In this document: piece after piece, positions 52,642 through 60,608 of the stretch
Layout of the letters: each line of letters opens with the position of its first letter
Numbering within the stretch: position 1 is the stretch's first letter
NCBI RefSeq assembly: GCF_900215335.1
Contig: NZ_OCMT01000002.1
Location: 806,001-870,000 of the forward strand
DNA length: 64,000 nt
DNA from: Pedobacter xixiisoli
Lineage (GTDB): Bacteria > Bacteroidota > Bacteroidia > Sphingobacteriales > Sphingobacteriaceae
Direction of reading: 5' to 3'
Position numbers and translations under genes: made by a program
Notes under the pieces: generated by a model
Seen by the model: the letters and a program-made list of their open reading frames with translations, nothing else
Told to the model about the DNA's origin: nothing
Databases searched by the model: none

Positions 52642-54273
52642 GTGATCAACGTAAATAATGTTTCTGTCTCTTTTGGAGGGACAACCCTTTTCAGTGATGT
52701 TTCTTTCTCTATCAATGAAAACGACAAAATAGCCCTGATGGGCAAAAACGGTGCAGGAAAATCAACTTTGTTGAAAATTATAGCTGGCGCAGGACAACCT
52801 ACCAGTGGCAATATTTCTGGACCTAAAGATGCTGTAATTGCTTACTTACCGCAGCATTTATTAACGCAAGACAACTTAACGGTATTCGAAGAAACTTCTA
52901 AAGCTTTTGAAGAAGTTTATCAGATGCGTGATGAACTAGAAGAGCTTAACAAGCAACTAGAAACCCGTACTGATTATGAGAGTGACGATTACATGAAAGT
53001 AATCGAACGTGTATCAGAATTAAGTGAGAAATTCTATTCTATTGAAGAAACCAATTACGATGCGGAAGTAGAAAAAGTTTTAAAAGGCTTGGGTTTCTTG
53101 CGTAGCGACTTTACCCGTCCAACCTCAGAGTTTTCTGGCGGATGGAGAATGCGTATAGAACTAGCTAAAATCCTCCTTAAAAAACCTGATCTGATATTAC
53201 TGGATGAGCCAACCAACCACATGGATATCGAGAGTATTCAGTGGTTAGAGGAATTTTTGGTGACTTCGGCCAAAGCGGTAATTGTAATTTCCCACGACCG
53301 TGCCTTTGTAGACAACATCACTAACCGTACCATAGAGGTAACCATGGGGCGTATCTACGATTACAAGGCGAAGTATACCCACTATTTGCAGTTGCGTCAA
53401 GAGCGTCGTCAACACCAGTTAAAAGCTTACGAAGAGCAACAACGTTTCATTGCCGACAACCAAGAATTCATCGACAGATTTAGAGGCACCTATTCTAAAA
53501 CGTTACAGGTACAATCTCGAGTAAAGATGCTAGAGAAGCTTGAAGTTATAGAAATAGACGAAGTAGATACTTCAGCTTTGCGCTTAAAATTCCCTCCTTC
53601 TCCGCGTTCTGGTCAATACCCGGTAATGGTTGAAGAATTAACCAAAACCTACGGCGACCATGTGGTATTTGAAAAAGCTTCGATGACGATTGAAAGAGGT
53701 GAAAAAGTAGCTTTCGTTGGTAAAAATGGCGAAGGTAAATCGACCATGATCAAAGCCATTATGGGTGAGATTGATTTTGAGGGTGGCTTAAAGGTAGGAC
53801 ACGGCGCTAAAATTGGCTACTTCGCTCAAAATCAAGCATCCTTACTAGACGAAAGTATTACCGTATTCGATACCATAGACCAAATTGCGGTTGGCGATGT
53901 AAGGGTAAAAATCAAAGATTTGCTAGGTGCATTTATGTTTAGCGGCGATGATACCACTAAAAAGGTAAAAGTATTATCTGGTGGGGAAAAAACCCGTCTA
54001 GCCATGATCAAACTTTTACTAGAGCCAGTAAACGTATTGATCCTCGATGAGCCTACCAACCACTTGGACATGAAAACCAAGGATATCATTAAGGAAGCTT
54101 TACAAGATTTTGACGGCACTTTGATCTTGGTTTCTCACGATAGGGATTTCTTAGATGGATTAGCGAATAAGGTATTTGAATTTGGCAATAAACGCGTTCG
54201 TGAGCATTTCACAGACATTAAAGGTTTCTTGGAATACAAGAAAATGGATAGTTTGAAGGAAATTGAAAAGTAA
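52642..54273 (+). CDS. ABC-F family ATPase (ribosome-associated type)
   Basis: 543 aa, GTG start. Two ATPase domains without membrane segments: Walker A MGKNGAGKST (33-42) and VGKNGEGKST. ABC signatures are FSGGWRMRIELAK and LSGGEKTRLAMIK, Walker B LLDEPTNHMDIES and LILDEPTNHLDMK, with a P-site linker between (RFIADNQEFIDRFRGTYSKT). ABC-F proteins act on the ribosome in elongation or antibiotic protection. This looks like a housekeeping YbiT/Uup-like member; no resistance role can be read from the sequence. Confidence 0.93.
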   Translation: MINVNNVSVSFGGTTLFSDVSFSINENDKIALMGKNGAGKSTLLKIIAGAGQPTSGNISGPKDAVIAYLPQHLLTQDNLTVFEETSKAFEEVYQMRDELEELNKQLETRTDYESDDYMKVIERVSELSEKFYSIEETNYDAEVEKVLKGLGFLRSDFTRPTSEFSGGWRMRIELAKILLKKPDLILLDEPTNHMDIESIQWLEEFLVTSAKAVIVISHDRAFVDNITNRTIEVTMGRIYDYKAKYTHYLQLRQERRQHQLKAYEEQQRFIADNQEFIDRFRGTYSKTLQVQSRVKMLEKLEVIEIDEVDTSALRLKFPPSPRSGQYPVMVEELTKTYGDHVVFEKASMTIERGEKVAFVGKNGEGKSTMIKAIMGEIDFEGGLKVGHGAKIGYFAQNQASLLDESITVFDTIDQIAVGDVRVKIKDLLGAFMFSGDDTTKKVKVLSGGEKTRLAMIKLLLEPVNVLILDEPTNHLDMKTKDIIKEALQDFDGTLILVSHDRDFLDGLANKVFEFGNKRVREHFTDIKGFLEYKKMDSLKEIEK

Positions 54274-54286
54274 CTACCTTTAAATA

Positions 54287-54344
54287 ACCACAAAGACACA
54301 TAGGTATTAAAGCTAAGACTTTCTTCCTATGTATCTATGTGCCT
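54287..54344. repeat. Imperfect inverted repeat of the ACCACAAAG family
   Basis: ACCACAAAGACACATAGG (54287-54304) faces CCTATGTATCTATGTGCCT (54326-54344). Starts like the element at 6843. It lies just after the ABC-F gene. Confidence 0.65.
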
Positions 54345-54415
54345 TATCTCCTTCTTACTGTAATGGTGGGTAATCAAGCCTACCATCACCAATTTGTAAA
54401 GCACCATTTATTAAA

Positions 54416-54446
54416 TTGATATTCACAAAGCTATCCCGTAACTTTG
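54416..54446 (+). promoter_or_regulatory. Promoter of ahcY
   Basis: TTG (54416-54418), 20 bp, then TAACTTTG (54439-54446), matching the Bacteroidota -33/-7 arrangement. It excludes the TTG at 54444 as a start. Confidence 0.72.
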
Positions 54447-54470
54447 CAGCTCAAATTAAAACAAAATCAT

Positions 54471-55787
54471 ATGTCATCAGTAGAGACAACTTACGTACCT
54501 TACAAAGTTAAGGACATTTCACTGGCGGAATGGGGCCGCAAAGAGATCGAATTAGCAGAAGCAGAAATGCCAGGCTTAATGTCATTAAGAAAAGAATTCG
54601 GTCCAACACAACCCCTAAAAGGCGCTAGAATTGCAGGATGTTTACACATGACCATCCAAACCGCAGTTTTAATCGAGACTTTAGTAGAACTAGGTGCAGA
54701 AGTTACCTGGTCTTCATGCAATATTTTCTCTACACAAGATCACGCTGCTGCTGCAATTGCTGCTGCTGGTATTCAGGTTTATGCTTGGAAAGGCTTAAAC
54801 GAAGAAGAATTTGACTGGTGTATCGAACAAACTTTACACTTCGGTCCAGATCGTCAGCCTTTGAACATGATTTTAGATGATGGTGGTGATTTAACCAACA
54901 TGGTATTTGATAAATATCCTGAGTTAATCGCTGCAATCAAAGGTTTATCAGAAGAAACGACTACCGGTGTTCACCGTTTATACGAGCGTATGAAAAACGG
55001 CACATTGCACTTACCTGCAATCAACGTTAACGATTCAGTAACTAAATCTAAATTCGATAACAAATACGGATGTCGTGAATCTTTAGTAGACGCAATTCGT
55101 CGTGCTACCGACGTAATGATGGCTGGTAAAGTGGCTGTTGTTTGTGGTTATGGTGATGTAGGTAAAGGTTCTGCGGCTTCATTAAGCTCACAAGGTGTAC
55201 GTGTAATCGTGACTGAAATTGACCCAATTTGTGCTTTACAAGCTGCAATGGAAGGTTACGAAGTGAAGAAATTTGCTACAGCTGTGAAAGAAGCTGATAT
55301 CGTGGTAACTACTACAGGTAACCGTGACATCGTTCGTGGCGAGCACTTCAAAACGATGAAAGATAAAGCTATCGTTTGTAACATCGGTCACTTCGATAAC
55401 GAGATTGACATGGCTTGGTTAAACCAAAACTATGGCAACACTAAAGTGGAAATCAAACCTCAAGTAGATAAATATACTATCGACGGTAAAGATGTAATTA
55501 TCTTGGCTGAAGGTCGTTTGGTAAACTTAGGTTGTGCAACTGGTCACCCATCTTTTGTAATGAGTAACTCTTTCACTAATCAAACTTTAGCTCAGTTAGA
55601 ACTTTGGACTAACAGAGATGCTTACGAAAACAAAGTTTACGTTTTACCTAAGCATTTAGACGAAAAAGTAGCTCGTTTACACTTAGAAAAAATCGGTGTA
55701 GAGTTAGATATTCTTGATCCTCACCAAGCAGAATACATTGGTGTAGCGGTAGAAGGTCCATTTAAGCCAGAAGCTTACAGATACTAG
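54471..55787 (+). CDS. ahcY: Adenosylhomocysteinase (S-adenosylhomocysteine hydrolase)
   Basis: 438 aa from ATG 54471. NAD-binding [37 protein letters not shown], and the C-terminal KPEAYRY, all diagnostic. It hydrolyses S-adenosylhomocysteine to adenosine and homocysteine in the methyl cycle. Typical length. No SAH riboswitch fold was recognised in the ~20-nt leader. Confidence 0.97.
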   Translation: MSSVETTYVPYKVKDISLAEWGRKEIELAEAEMPGLMSLRKEFGPTQPLKGARIAGCLHMTIQTAVLIETLVELGAEVTWSSCNIFSTQDHAAAAIAAAGIQVYAWKGLNEEEFDWCIEQTLHFGPDRQPLNMILDDGGDLTNMVFDKYPELIAAIKGLSEETTTGVHRLYERMKNGTLHLPAINVNDSVTKSKFDNKYGCRESLVDAIRRATDVMMAGKVAVVCGYGDVGKGSAASLSSQGVRVIVTEIDPICALQAAMEGYEVKKFATAVKEADIVVTTTGNRDIVRGEHFKTMKDKAIVCNIGHFDNEIDMAWLNQNYGNTKVEIKPQVDKYTIDGKDVIILAEGRLVNLGCATGHPSFVMSNSFTNQTLAQLELWTNRDAYENKVYVLPKHLDEKVARLHLEKIGVELDILDPHQAEYIGVAVEGPFKPEAYRY

Positions 55788-55791
55788 TTTA

Positions 55792-55847
55792 AGCTTAAAG
55801 CAGAAAGCTCAGAGCTTAAAGTAGAAGGCTTAAAGCTTAAAGCTAAT
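55792..55847 (+). repeat. Eight-unit heptamer-word array after ahcY
   Basis: In 7-bp register: AGCTTAA, AGCAGAA, AGCTCAG, AGCTTAA, AGTAGAA, GGCTTAA, AGCTTAA, AGCTAAT. It begins 5 bp past the stop codon and ends 22 bp before the terminator hairpin. Confidence 0.8.
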
Positions 55848-55868
55848 TTATAGTCTTTAAATAAACAG

Positions 55869-55898
55869 AAAAGGATGTGCAATTTGTACATCCTTTTT
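55869..55898 (+). terminator. Rho-independent terminator of ahcY
   Basis: AAAAGGATGT (55869-55878) pairs with ACATCCTTTT (55888-55897), then T. Confidence 0.9.
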
Positions 55899-56033
55899 GC
55901 GTTTATGCCGTGTTAGGTTATGCAGAATTTAAGCGATTGATAATAAAATTATTATTCCAAAAAAATGTATACCTTACAGACAAATTCAAAGCGAATTTAA
56001 AACCAACGACATACTAAAACCACAAACTAAACA

Positions 56034-57089
56034 ATGCATTTCTTTGAGAAGGTTTTGCAACCGCCTGCCTATGGATGGAAGGACCAAAACGATAATCTGA
56101 TTAAGCCTACAGCAGCTCAAATTTTAGGAGAATTCTTTAGCAGACTAAACATTTTTCGAGATAAAAAAAACTGGCTGCCCTTATTAAGCTGGGTTAAAAT
56201 CTTATGCCTAATCCCATTTTTCTTCGTCTTCTTAATTTACTACATAGAATGGTGGACAGTTTTAGCTGCCTTTGTTTACAGTATGATTATTATGGGTACA
56301 CACGGAACCATTTGGCATCATCGGTATTGCACTCATGGAGCTTATACTTTCCGAAATAAATTTTGGCGTTTCTTCACACAGAACTTAACCATTAACGTTA
56401 TTCCAGAGGAAATTTATGTCATTTCTCACCACGTTCACCATTCGTTATCAGATAAACCTGGAGATCCTTATAATGCGCAAGCTGGGTTTTTGTATTGTTT
56501 TCTGGCGGATGTAAATCATCAGCCAATAGCAAAAGACCTAAGTGAAGCTGAATTTAAACGTGTACAGCAACTGATGGAACATACTGGCGTAAAGTCAAAT
56601 ACGTATGCGCAATACCAGAAATGGGGCTCGTATGTTAACCCAAAAGGTGCCATTTTATCTTGGTTATTAAACTGGGCATTTTGGTACGCTGCATTTTATT
56701 TAATTGGTGGACATGCCTTAGCGTGTACTTTATTTGGCGCTGCTGGTTTTTGGGGAATTGGTGTACGTACTTTTAACTACGAAGGTCACGGAAAAGGCGA
56801 AGACAGAAAAAAAGAAGGTACCGACTACAACCTAAAAGACAATTCAATTAACCAATTATGGCCAGGTTTTGTAGCTGGCGAATGGCACAATAATCACCAC
56901 CTGTACCCTAAAAGCGCAAGAAGCGGTTTTAAACCACATCAAATTGATTTGGCTTGGTACTATATTAAAATGATGCACACTTTTGGAGCGGTAAAGCAAT
57001 ACAAATGCTTCAAGAAACAATTCTACGCCAAGCATTACTCACCTGTAGTTTGTGAAAAACAGGCTAATATTGCTGAAAAGTTAACTTAA
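56034..57089 (+). CDS. Acyl-CoA desaturase (membrane fatty-acid desaturase)
   Basis: 351 aa. Three histidine boxes for the di-iron site: THGTIWHHRYCTHG, VISHHVHHSLSD and EWHNNHHLYP. About four membrane helices (e.g. CLIPFFFVFLIYY). Introduces a double bond in fatty acyl chains, typically Delta-9, to adjust membrane fluidity. Monocistronic; electron donor unknown. Confidence 0.93.
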   Translation: MHFFEKVLQPPAYGWKDQNDNLIKPTAAQILGEFFSRLNIFRDKKNWLPLLSWVKILCLIPFFFVFLIYYIEWWTVLAAFVYSMIIMGTHGTIWHHRYCTHGAYTFRNKFWRFFTQNLTINVIPEEIYVISHHVHHSLSDKPGDPYNAQAGFLYCFLADVNHQPIAKDLSEAEFKRVQQLMEHTGVKSNTYAQYQKWGSYVNPKGAILSWLLNWAFWYAAFYLIGGHALACTLFGAAGFWGIGVRTFNYEGHGKGEDRKKEGTDYNLKDNSINQLWPGFVAGEWHNNHHLYPKSARSGFKPHQIDLAWYYIKMMHTFGAVKQYKCFKKQFYAKHYSPVVCEKQANIAEKLT

Positions 57090-57105
57090 TTTCTAGTAGA
57101 CCCTT

Positions 57106-57147
57106 AAAAAAGCAGGCCTCCAAAGATATTTGACGGCCTGCTTTTTT
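57106..57147. terminator. Bidirectional terminator between desaturase and quinone reductase genes
   Basis: AAAAAAGCAGGCC (57106-57118) pairs with GGCCTGCTTTTTT (57135-57147). The A and T runs serve both converging transcripts. Confidence 0.92.
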
Positions 57148-57180
57148 AATTGGGAATTTCAAGACATTTAAATCTGTTAA

Positions 57181-57711
57181 CTAAAGCGCTTTTAAAAAAT
57201 CCAAATACAAGGGCACACTTTTTTCCACCCATTCTGCAGAGGTATTAAACTCCATCCCGTAATAAGCAAAGTATGGTCTATAATCTACTTTTATATATTC
57301 AAAACTTAGCTCAAAAGGTCTCAGCAATTCTTCCAAAGTATATTTGTATTTAGCTCCATGCTGAAAATCTTCTTTATCTACTCCAGCGGAAATTGCAAGC
57401 GCTACTTTCTTTCCAGCCATCTTGTAGCCACTTTTACTACCATAGGCCCAACCATGCAGTAAAACCTCATCCATCCATGTTTTTAATAAGCCTGGGCAAC
57501 TGAACCAATAATACGGAAATTGAAATATGATTTTATCATGCTGCTCAATCAGTTTCTGTTCGGCCTTTACATCAATTACTCCATCTGGATAAACTTTATG
57601 TAGCTGATGGACCTTGTACAACTCTGGATATTTCTCCAGCTCGGCTACCCATCTTTTGTTTATTACCGAAGTTGCTATATCAGGATGTGTTACGATTATC
57701 AAAGTTTTCAT
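57181..57711 (-). CDS. NAD(P)H-dependent quinone oxidoreductase (flavodoxin-like)
   Basis: 176 aa. Flavodoxin-like fold of the KefF/NQO1/MdaB group: LIIVTHPDIATSVINKRWV, FQFPYYWFSCPGLLKTWMDEVLLHGWAYG and GKKVALAISAGVDKEDF. It reduces quinones with two electrons. Divergent from an HxlR regulator, with its -7 element inside the likely operator. Confidence 0.93.
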   Translation of the reverse strand: MKTLIIVTHPDIATSVINKRWVAELEKYPELYKVHQLHKVYPDGVIDVKAEQKLIEQHDKIIFQFPYYWFSCPGLLKTWMDEVLLHGWAYGSKSGYKMAGKKVALAISAGVDKEDFQHGAKYKYTLEELLRPFELSFEYIKVDYRPYFAYYGMEFNTSAEWVEKSVPLYLDFLKAL

Positions 57712-57718
57712 CTGTTCT

Positions 57719-57726
57719 TATCTTTG
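57719..57726 (+). promoter_or_regulatory. -7 promoter element of the HxlR gene
   Basis: TATCTTTG fits TAnnTTTG and is 82 bp upstream of the HxlR ATG. Confidence 0.5.
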
Positions 57727-57736
57727 TTTTACAATG

Positions 57737-57744
57737 CAAAGCTA
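57737..57744 (-). promoter_or_regulatory. -7 promoter element of the quinone oxidoreductase gene
   Basis: The minus strand reads TAGCTTTG, 25 bp before the ATG at 57711 and overlapping the inverted repeat at 57741. Confidence 0.6.
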
Positions 57745-57774
57745 AGCAGCTTACTGTTATTTTAGTAGCTTAGC
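57741..57774. promoter_or_regulatory. Candidate HxlR operator
   Basis: GCTAAGC (57741-57747) and GCTTAGC (57768-57774) are exact reverse complements. The left half also contains the palindrome TAAGC-A-GCTTA (57743-57753). A dimeric winged-helix repressor bound here would cover the reductase -7 element. Confidence 0.6.
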
Positions 57775-57808
57775 AGCTCAATGTAGGGTACTATAAAAAG
57801 TGTAAGTA

Positions 57809-58162
57809 ATGTCCAAAATCAAAGAAAGCTCAACTAACTTCGCAAACAAACAAGCCTTAATGGAAGAATGTCCAGAGGTTTACGCGGCCAACATTATTGG
57901 AGGGCAGTGGTCATTAGTTATCTGCTCGTGGTTATTAAATGGCAAACTTAGGTTTGGAGAGCTTAAAAAATTACTGCCAACAATTACCGAACGAATGCTC
58001 ACCCTACAACTTCGCAAACTGGAAGAAAACAAAATTGTAAAAAGAACTGTGTACGCTGAAGTGCCACCACGTGTAGAATACGAACTCACAGCCATTGGGT
58101 ACGAACTTGGCCCTATTATCAAACAACTGGAAAAATGGGGCGAGCGGCACAAAGAACTGTAA
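57809..58162 (+). CDS. HxlR-family transcriptional regulator
   Basis: 117 aa. Winged helix with the family pattern IGGQWSLVICSWLLNGKLRFGELKK (spanning about 31-55), ITERMLTLQLRKLEENKIV and PPRVEYELTAIG. A single conserved-position cysteine (ECPEVYA, C21) precedes the helix-turn-helix. In YodB and QorR, N-terminal cysteines sense quinones and oxidants, and both control oxidoreductase genes. The divergent quinone reductase makes the same job likely here. Confidence 0.93.
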   Translation: MSKIKESSTNFANKQALMEECPEVYAANIIGGQWSLVICSWLLNGKLRFGELKKLLPTITERMLTLQLRKLEENKIVKRTVYAEVPPRVEYELTAIGYELGPIIKQLEKWGERHKEL

Positions 58163-58174
58163 TGCGCAAAAAAG

Positions 58175-59416
58175 TTAATTTGTCTGCAGTTTACCCGCTT
58201 TAATTACTACTTCAATATCTTTAAGTGCCGCTATATCCTTCAATGGGTTTTCTTTTAATACGATTAGATTAGCTCTCTTCCCTATTTCTACAGAACCAAT
58301 ATTCTTTTCTTGTCCAATTACTTCAGCAGCAATTAAAGTAGCAGAGCGAATAGCTTCAGCGTTGGTAAAACCACAATCGTTAACGAAATAATTTAATTCA
58401 TCCAATAAACGAGGATATGGACTTTTTAAATCTACGATCTGATCGGTACCTGTAGCAATTTTCACACCTTGTTGATGAACTCTCTTCAATAATTTCAGTA
58501 CCCAAGGATCTCTATCTACAGAAACACAGAGTGTTGCGTCTAAAATTGCATTATGCTTTTTCATCTCGTTACAAAATTCGGTAATATCTATGCCCGCCAC
58601 AACACTATCTCTATAAGTATTGGTTGTGGTACGTCGGTTAAAAAGCGTATCTGGTTTTCTTAATGTTTCTAACATCGATACGTGAGAAAGCACTTCCATC
58701 CCTGATTTCACAACGTCTACTGGCGACGCTGGATACAACATGGTATGTCCCCAAACCTTTAAACCATTACGTTTTGCAGCACTTGTTACCAAAGGTAAAA
58801 ACTGCGCATCGAAAGAATGATATAATTTAACACCTGTTACGCCTACACTTTTCGCCCAAATCATGGCTTTATCTAAATCGTCACCTGGCATTAGCCTTTG
58901 TTGCCAAGCGGTGTAGGGTTCTTTTCTGATATTTTGTCCTCTATTATAATACCAATCTCCCGCCATAAAGGAAGAATAGTAAACATCTGGACCACTTTTT
59001 TCTCCCGCATTAATTGCTGTACTTGCTTTGAGCAAAGCATCTCCATCACCTCCAGCATCTCTTACCGAAGTAATTCCGTGTTTCAAGAAATAGTTCAGAT
59101 GGCTATAAGTATTTTCTATATTATTTTTAAAATTGCTGGTTACATGGACGTGCACATCTATCAAACCAGGCATTAAAAAAGCTCCTTTAAAATCTATGGT
59201 TTTAATTGGTTGATCTGTTTTAAAACTGTTTCCTATCGCTGCAATTTTACCATCCATAATGGTTAAGCTTTTTCTCTTGATGAATTTGCCTTTTGCTACA
59301 TCTAAAACATTTACATTTTTCAATACCAATATGGTATCGTTAACCGTCACTTCAGCCATTGATTTCGACACAGCTATTGACAAAAAAGCAGTCAATATTA
59401 AAATTATTTTCTTCAT
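58175..59416 (-). CDS. Secreted amidohydrolase-family protein
   Basis: 413 aa with a signal peptide (LILTAFLSIAVSKSMA). Metal-dependent hydrolase motifs: MPGLIDVHVHVTSNF (HxH), KVWGHTMLYPAS, and ATGTDQIVDL with the catalytic aspartate, closing with GKRANLIVLKENPL. Imidazolonepropionase/prolidase-like subgroup; substrate unknown, peptides or lactams being typical. Only 72 bp after the TlpA gene, with a terminator hairpin 19 bp before its start. Confidence 0.9.
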   Translation of the reverse strand: MKKIILILTAFLSIAVSKSMAEVTVNDTILVLKNVNVLDVAKGKFIKRKSLTIMDGKIAAIGNSFKTDQPIKTIDFKGAFLMPGLIDVHVHVTSNFKNNIENTYSHLNYFLKHGITSVRDAGGDGDALLKASTAINAGEKSGPDVYYSSFMAGDWYYNRGQNIRKEPYTAWQQRLMPGDDLDKAMIWAKSVGVTGVKLYHSFDAQFLPLVTSAAKRNGLKVWGHTMLYPASPVDVVKSGMEVLSHVSMLETLRKPDTLFNRRTTTNTYRDSVVAGIDITEFCNEMKKHNAILDATLCVSVDRDPWVLKLLKRVHQQGVKIATGTDQIVDLKSPYPRLLDELNYFVNDCGFTNAEAIRSATLIAAEVIGQEKNIGSVEIGKRANLIVLKENPLKDIAALKDIEVVIKAGKLQTN

Positions 59417-59435
59417 TTTTTTGATGATTAAAAGA

Positions 59436-59466
59436 AAAACGCAGTGGCATCCACCAACTGCGTTTT
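59436..59466 (-). terminator. Terminator-like hairpin between the TlpA and amidohydrolase genes
   Basis: ACTGCGTTTT and AAAACGCAGT (59457-59466/59436-59445) pair, with T5 following on the minus strand. It ends 19 bp before the amidohydrolase ATG, so no promoter fits downstream of it. Confidence 0.8.
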
Positions 59467-59488
59467 CTAATTATTAACTAAACTACCT

Positions 59489-60598
59489 TTATTTGCCTTT
59501 AGGTTTGTTGAACAATTCTGACAGGAAACCTTCAAGGTCATGCCCTCTTAGTTTGGTTGCCACAATTTCCCCTTCGGGATCAATAATACAATTAAATGGA
59601 AGTGCTTTAAAGCCATAACTATCTGCCACTTCTCCGTTGGTAGATCTCGGATCATTGAGCTGTGTCCAAGTGAGTTGATCGACTCTTACCGCAAGCTTCC
59701 AAGCAGTTTCCGAAGCATCCATTGATACACTTACAAACTCAATATCTTTTCCGTATTTGCTTTGCAACTGTTTTAACAGCGGATGTTCTGCTCTACATGG
59801 CGGACACCAGCTTGCCCAAAAATCTAGAAAAACAAAACGACCTCTATAATCTTTTAAGCTTACAGGCTTTTTCGCGAAATCATTTAAAACGAAATTAGGC
59901 GCTAAGTTTCCTTTTTTAATGGCAATTTCCGTGTCGATAAATTGCTTAATCCGCTTTGCGTAAACACCATTTTTTGCTTTTGCCGATAATAACTTGTAGG
60001 CAGTAGCAGCTCTTTTTCTCTCTGCATCTCCTAAATAAGTATCTATCATCGCTAAAGACGCCGCAGTAGATTCGCTGTTGTTCTTCACAAAATTAAGCGT
60101 TAAGCTGTCTAGCCTACTCTGGTATTTCACGTAATGAGGATTATTTTTGTCTTTTCTATCAGCACCGCTTGCATCTAAAGCTTTTCTGTAATCTCCAGAT
60201 AACTGGTGAGATTTTGCTTTAAAACTTTCGAAAAGAATATTCTCACTTGCATCATCTATTTTCAAAGCATGAAATTGTGCTACACTCCCAGTAACATTTA
60301 TCGTTGTGTTTTCTGCAATGAAAATTTTAATCTGCTGATTTGCCGAATTGCTGAGTGTGCAAAGTACATTTTCGGGCAATGCTATTTTTAAGGAAAACTG
60401 ATTGCCTTTTAAACTGGTAGAATCTATAATATCCTTTCCGTTATAACGATATAAGATTTTGATAGCTGTACCGTCTTTGCCTTCTAATTTTCCTGTAATA
60501 ACACCACCTCCATATTTAAATGCCAATGTACCAAGCATCAACACTGTTGCTAAACTGGCATATGCTATTTTTAAAGATGTAGGGTTAAACTTTTTCAT
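59489..60598 (-). CDS. TlpA-like thioredoxin with DUF4369-like N-terminal domain
   Basis: 369 aa. One N-terminal hydrophobic anchor (about 12-27). An N-terminal beta-rich domain (~33-130) of the DUF4369 type, a helical linker, and a C-terminal AhpC/TSA-thioredoxin fold with WASWCPPCRAEHPLL (cysteines near 263-266). Periplasmic disulfide chemistry. It starts 10 bp after the metalloprotease gene, as is common in SusC/SusD-linked loci. Confidence 0.92.
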   Translation of the reverse strand: MKKFNPTSLKIAYASLATVLMLGTLAFKYGGGVITGKLEGKDGTAIKILYRYNGKDIIDSTSLKGNQFSLKIALPENVLCTLSNSANQQIKIFIAENTTINVTGSVAQFHALKIDDASENILFESFKAKSHQLSGDYRKALDASGADRKDKNNPHYVKYQSRLDSLTLNFVKNNSESTAASLAMIDTYLGDAERKRAATAYKLLSAKAKNGVYAKRIKQFIDTEIAIKKGNLAPNFVLNDFAKKPVSLKDYRGRFVFLDFWASWCPPCRAEHPLLKQLQSKYGKDIEFVSVSMDASETAWKLAVRVDQLTWTQLNDPRSTNGEVADSYGFKALPFNCIIDPEGEIVATKLRGHDLEGFLSELFNKPKGK

Positions 60599-60608
60599 GG
60601 TAATGATT

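Noticed and set aside
54447..54470. SAH riboswitch in the ahcY leader
   Set aside because: The leader after the TAACTTTG element is only about 20 nt, too short for the aptamer.
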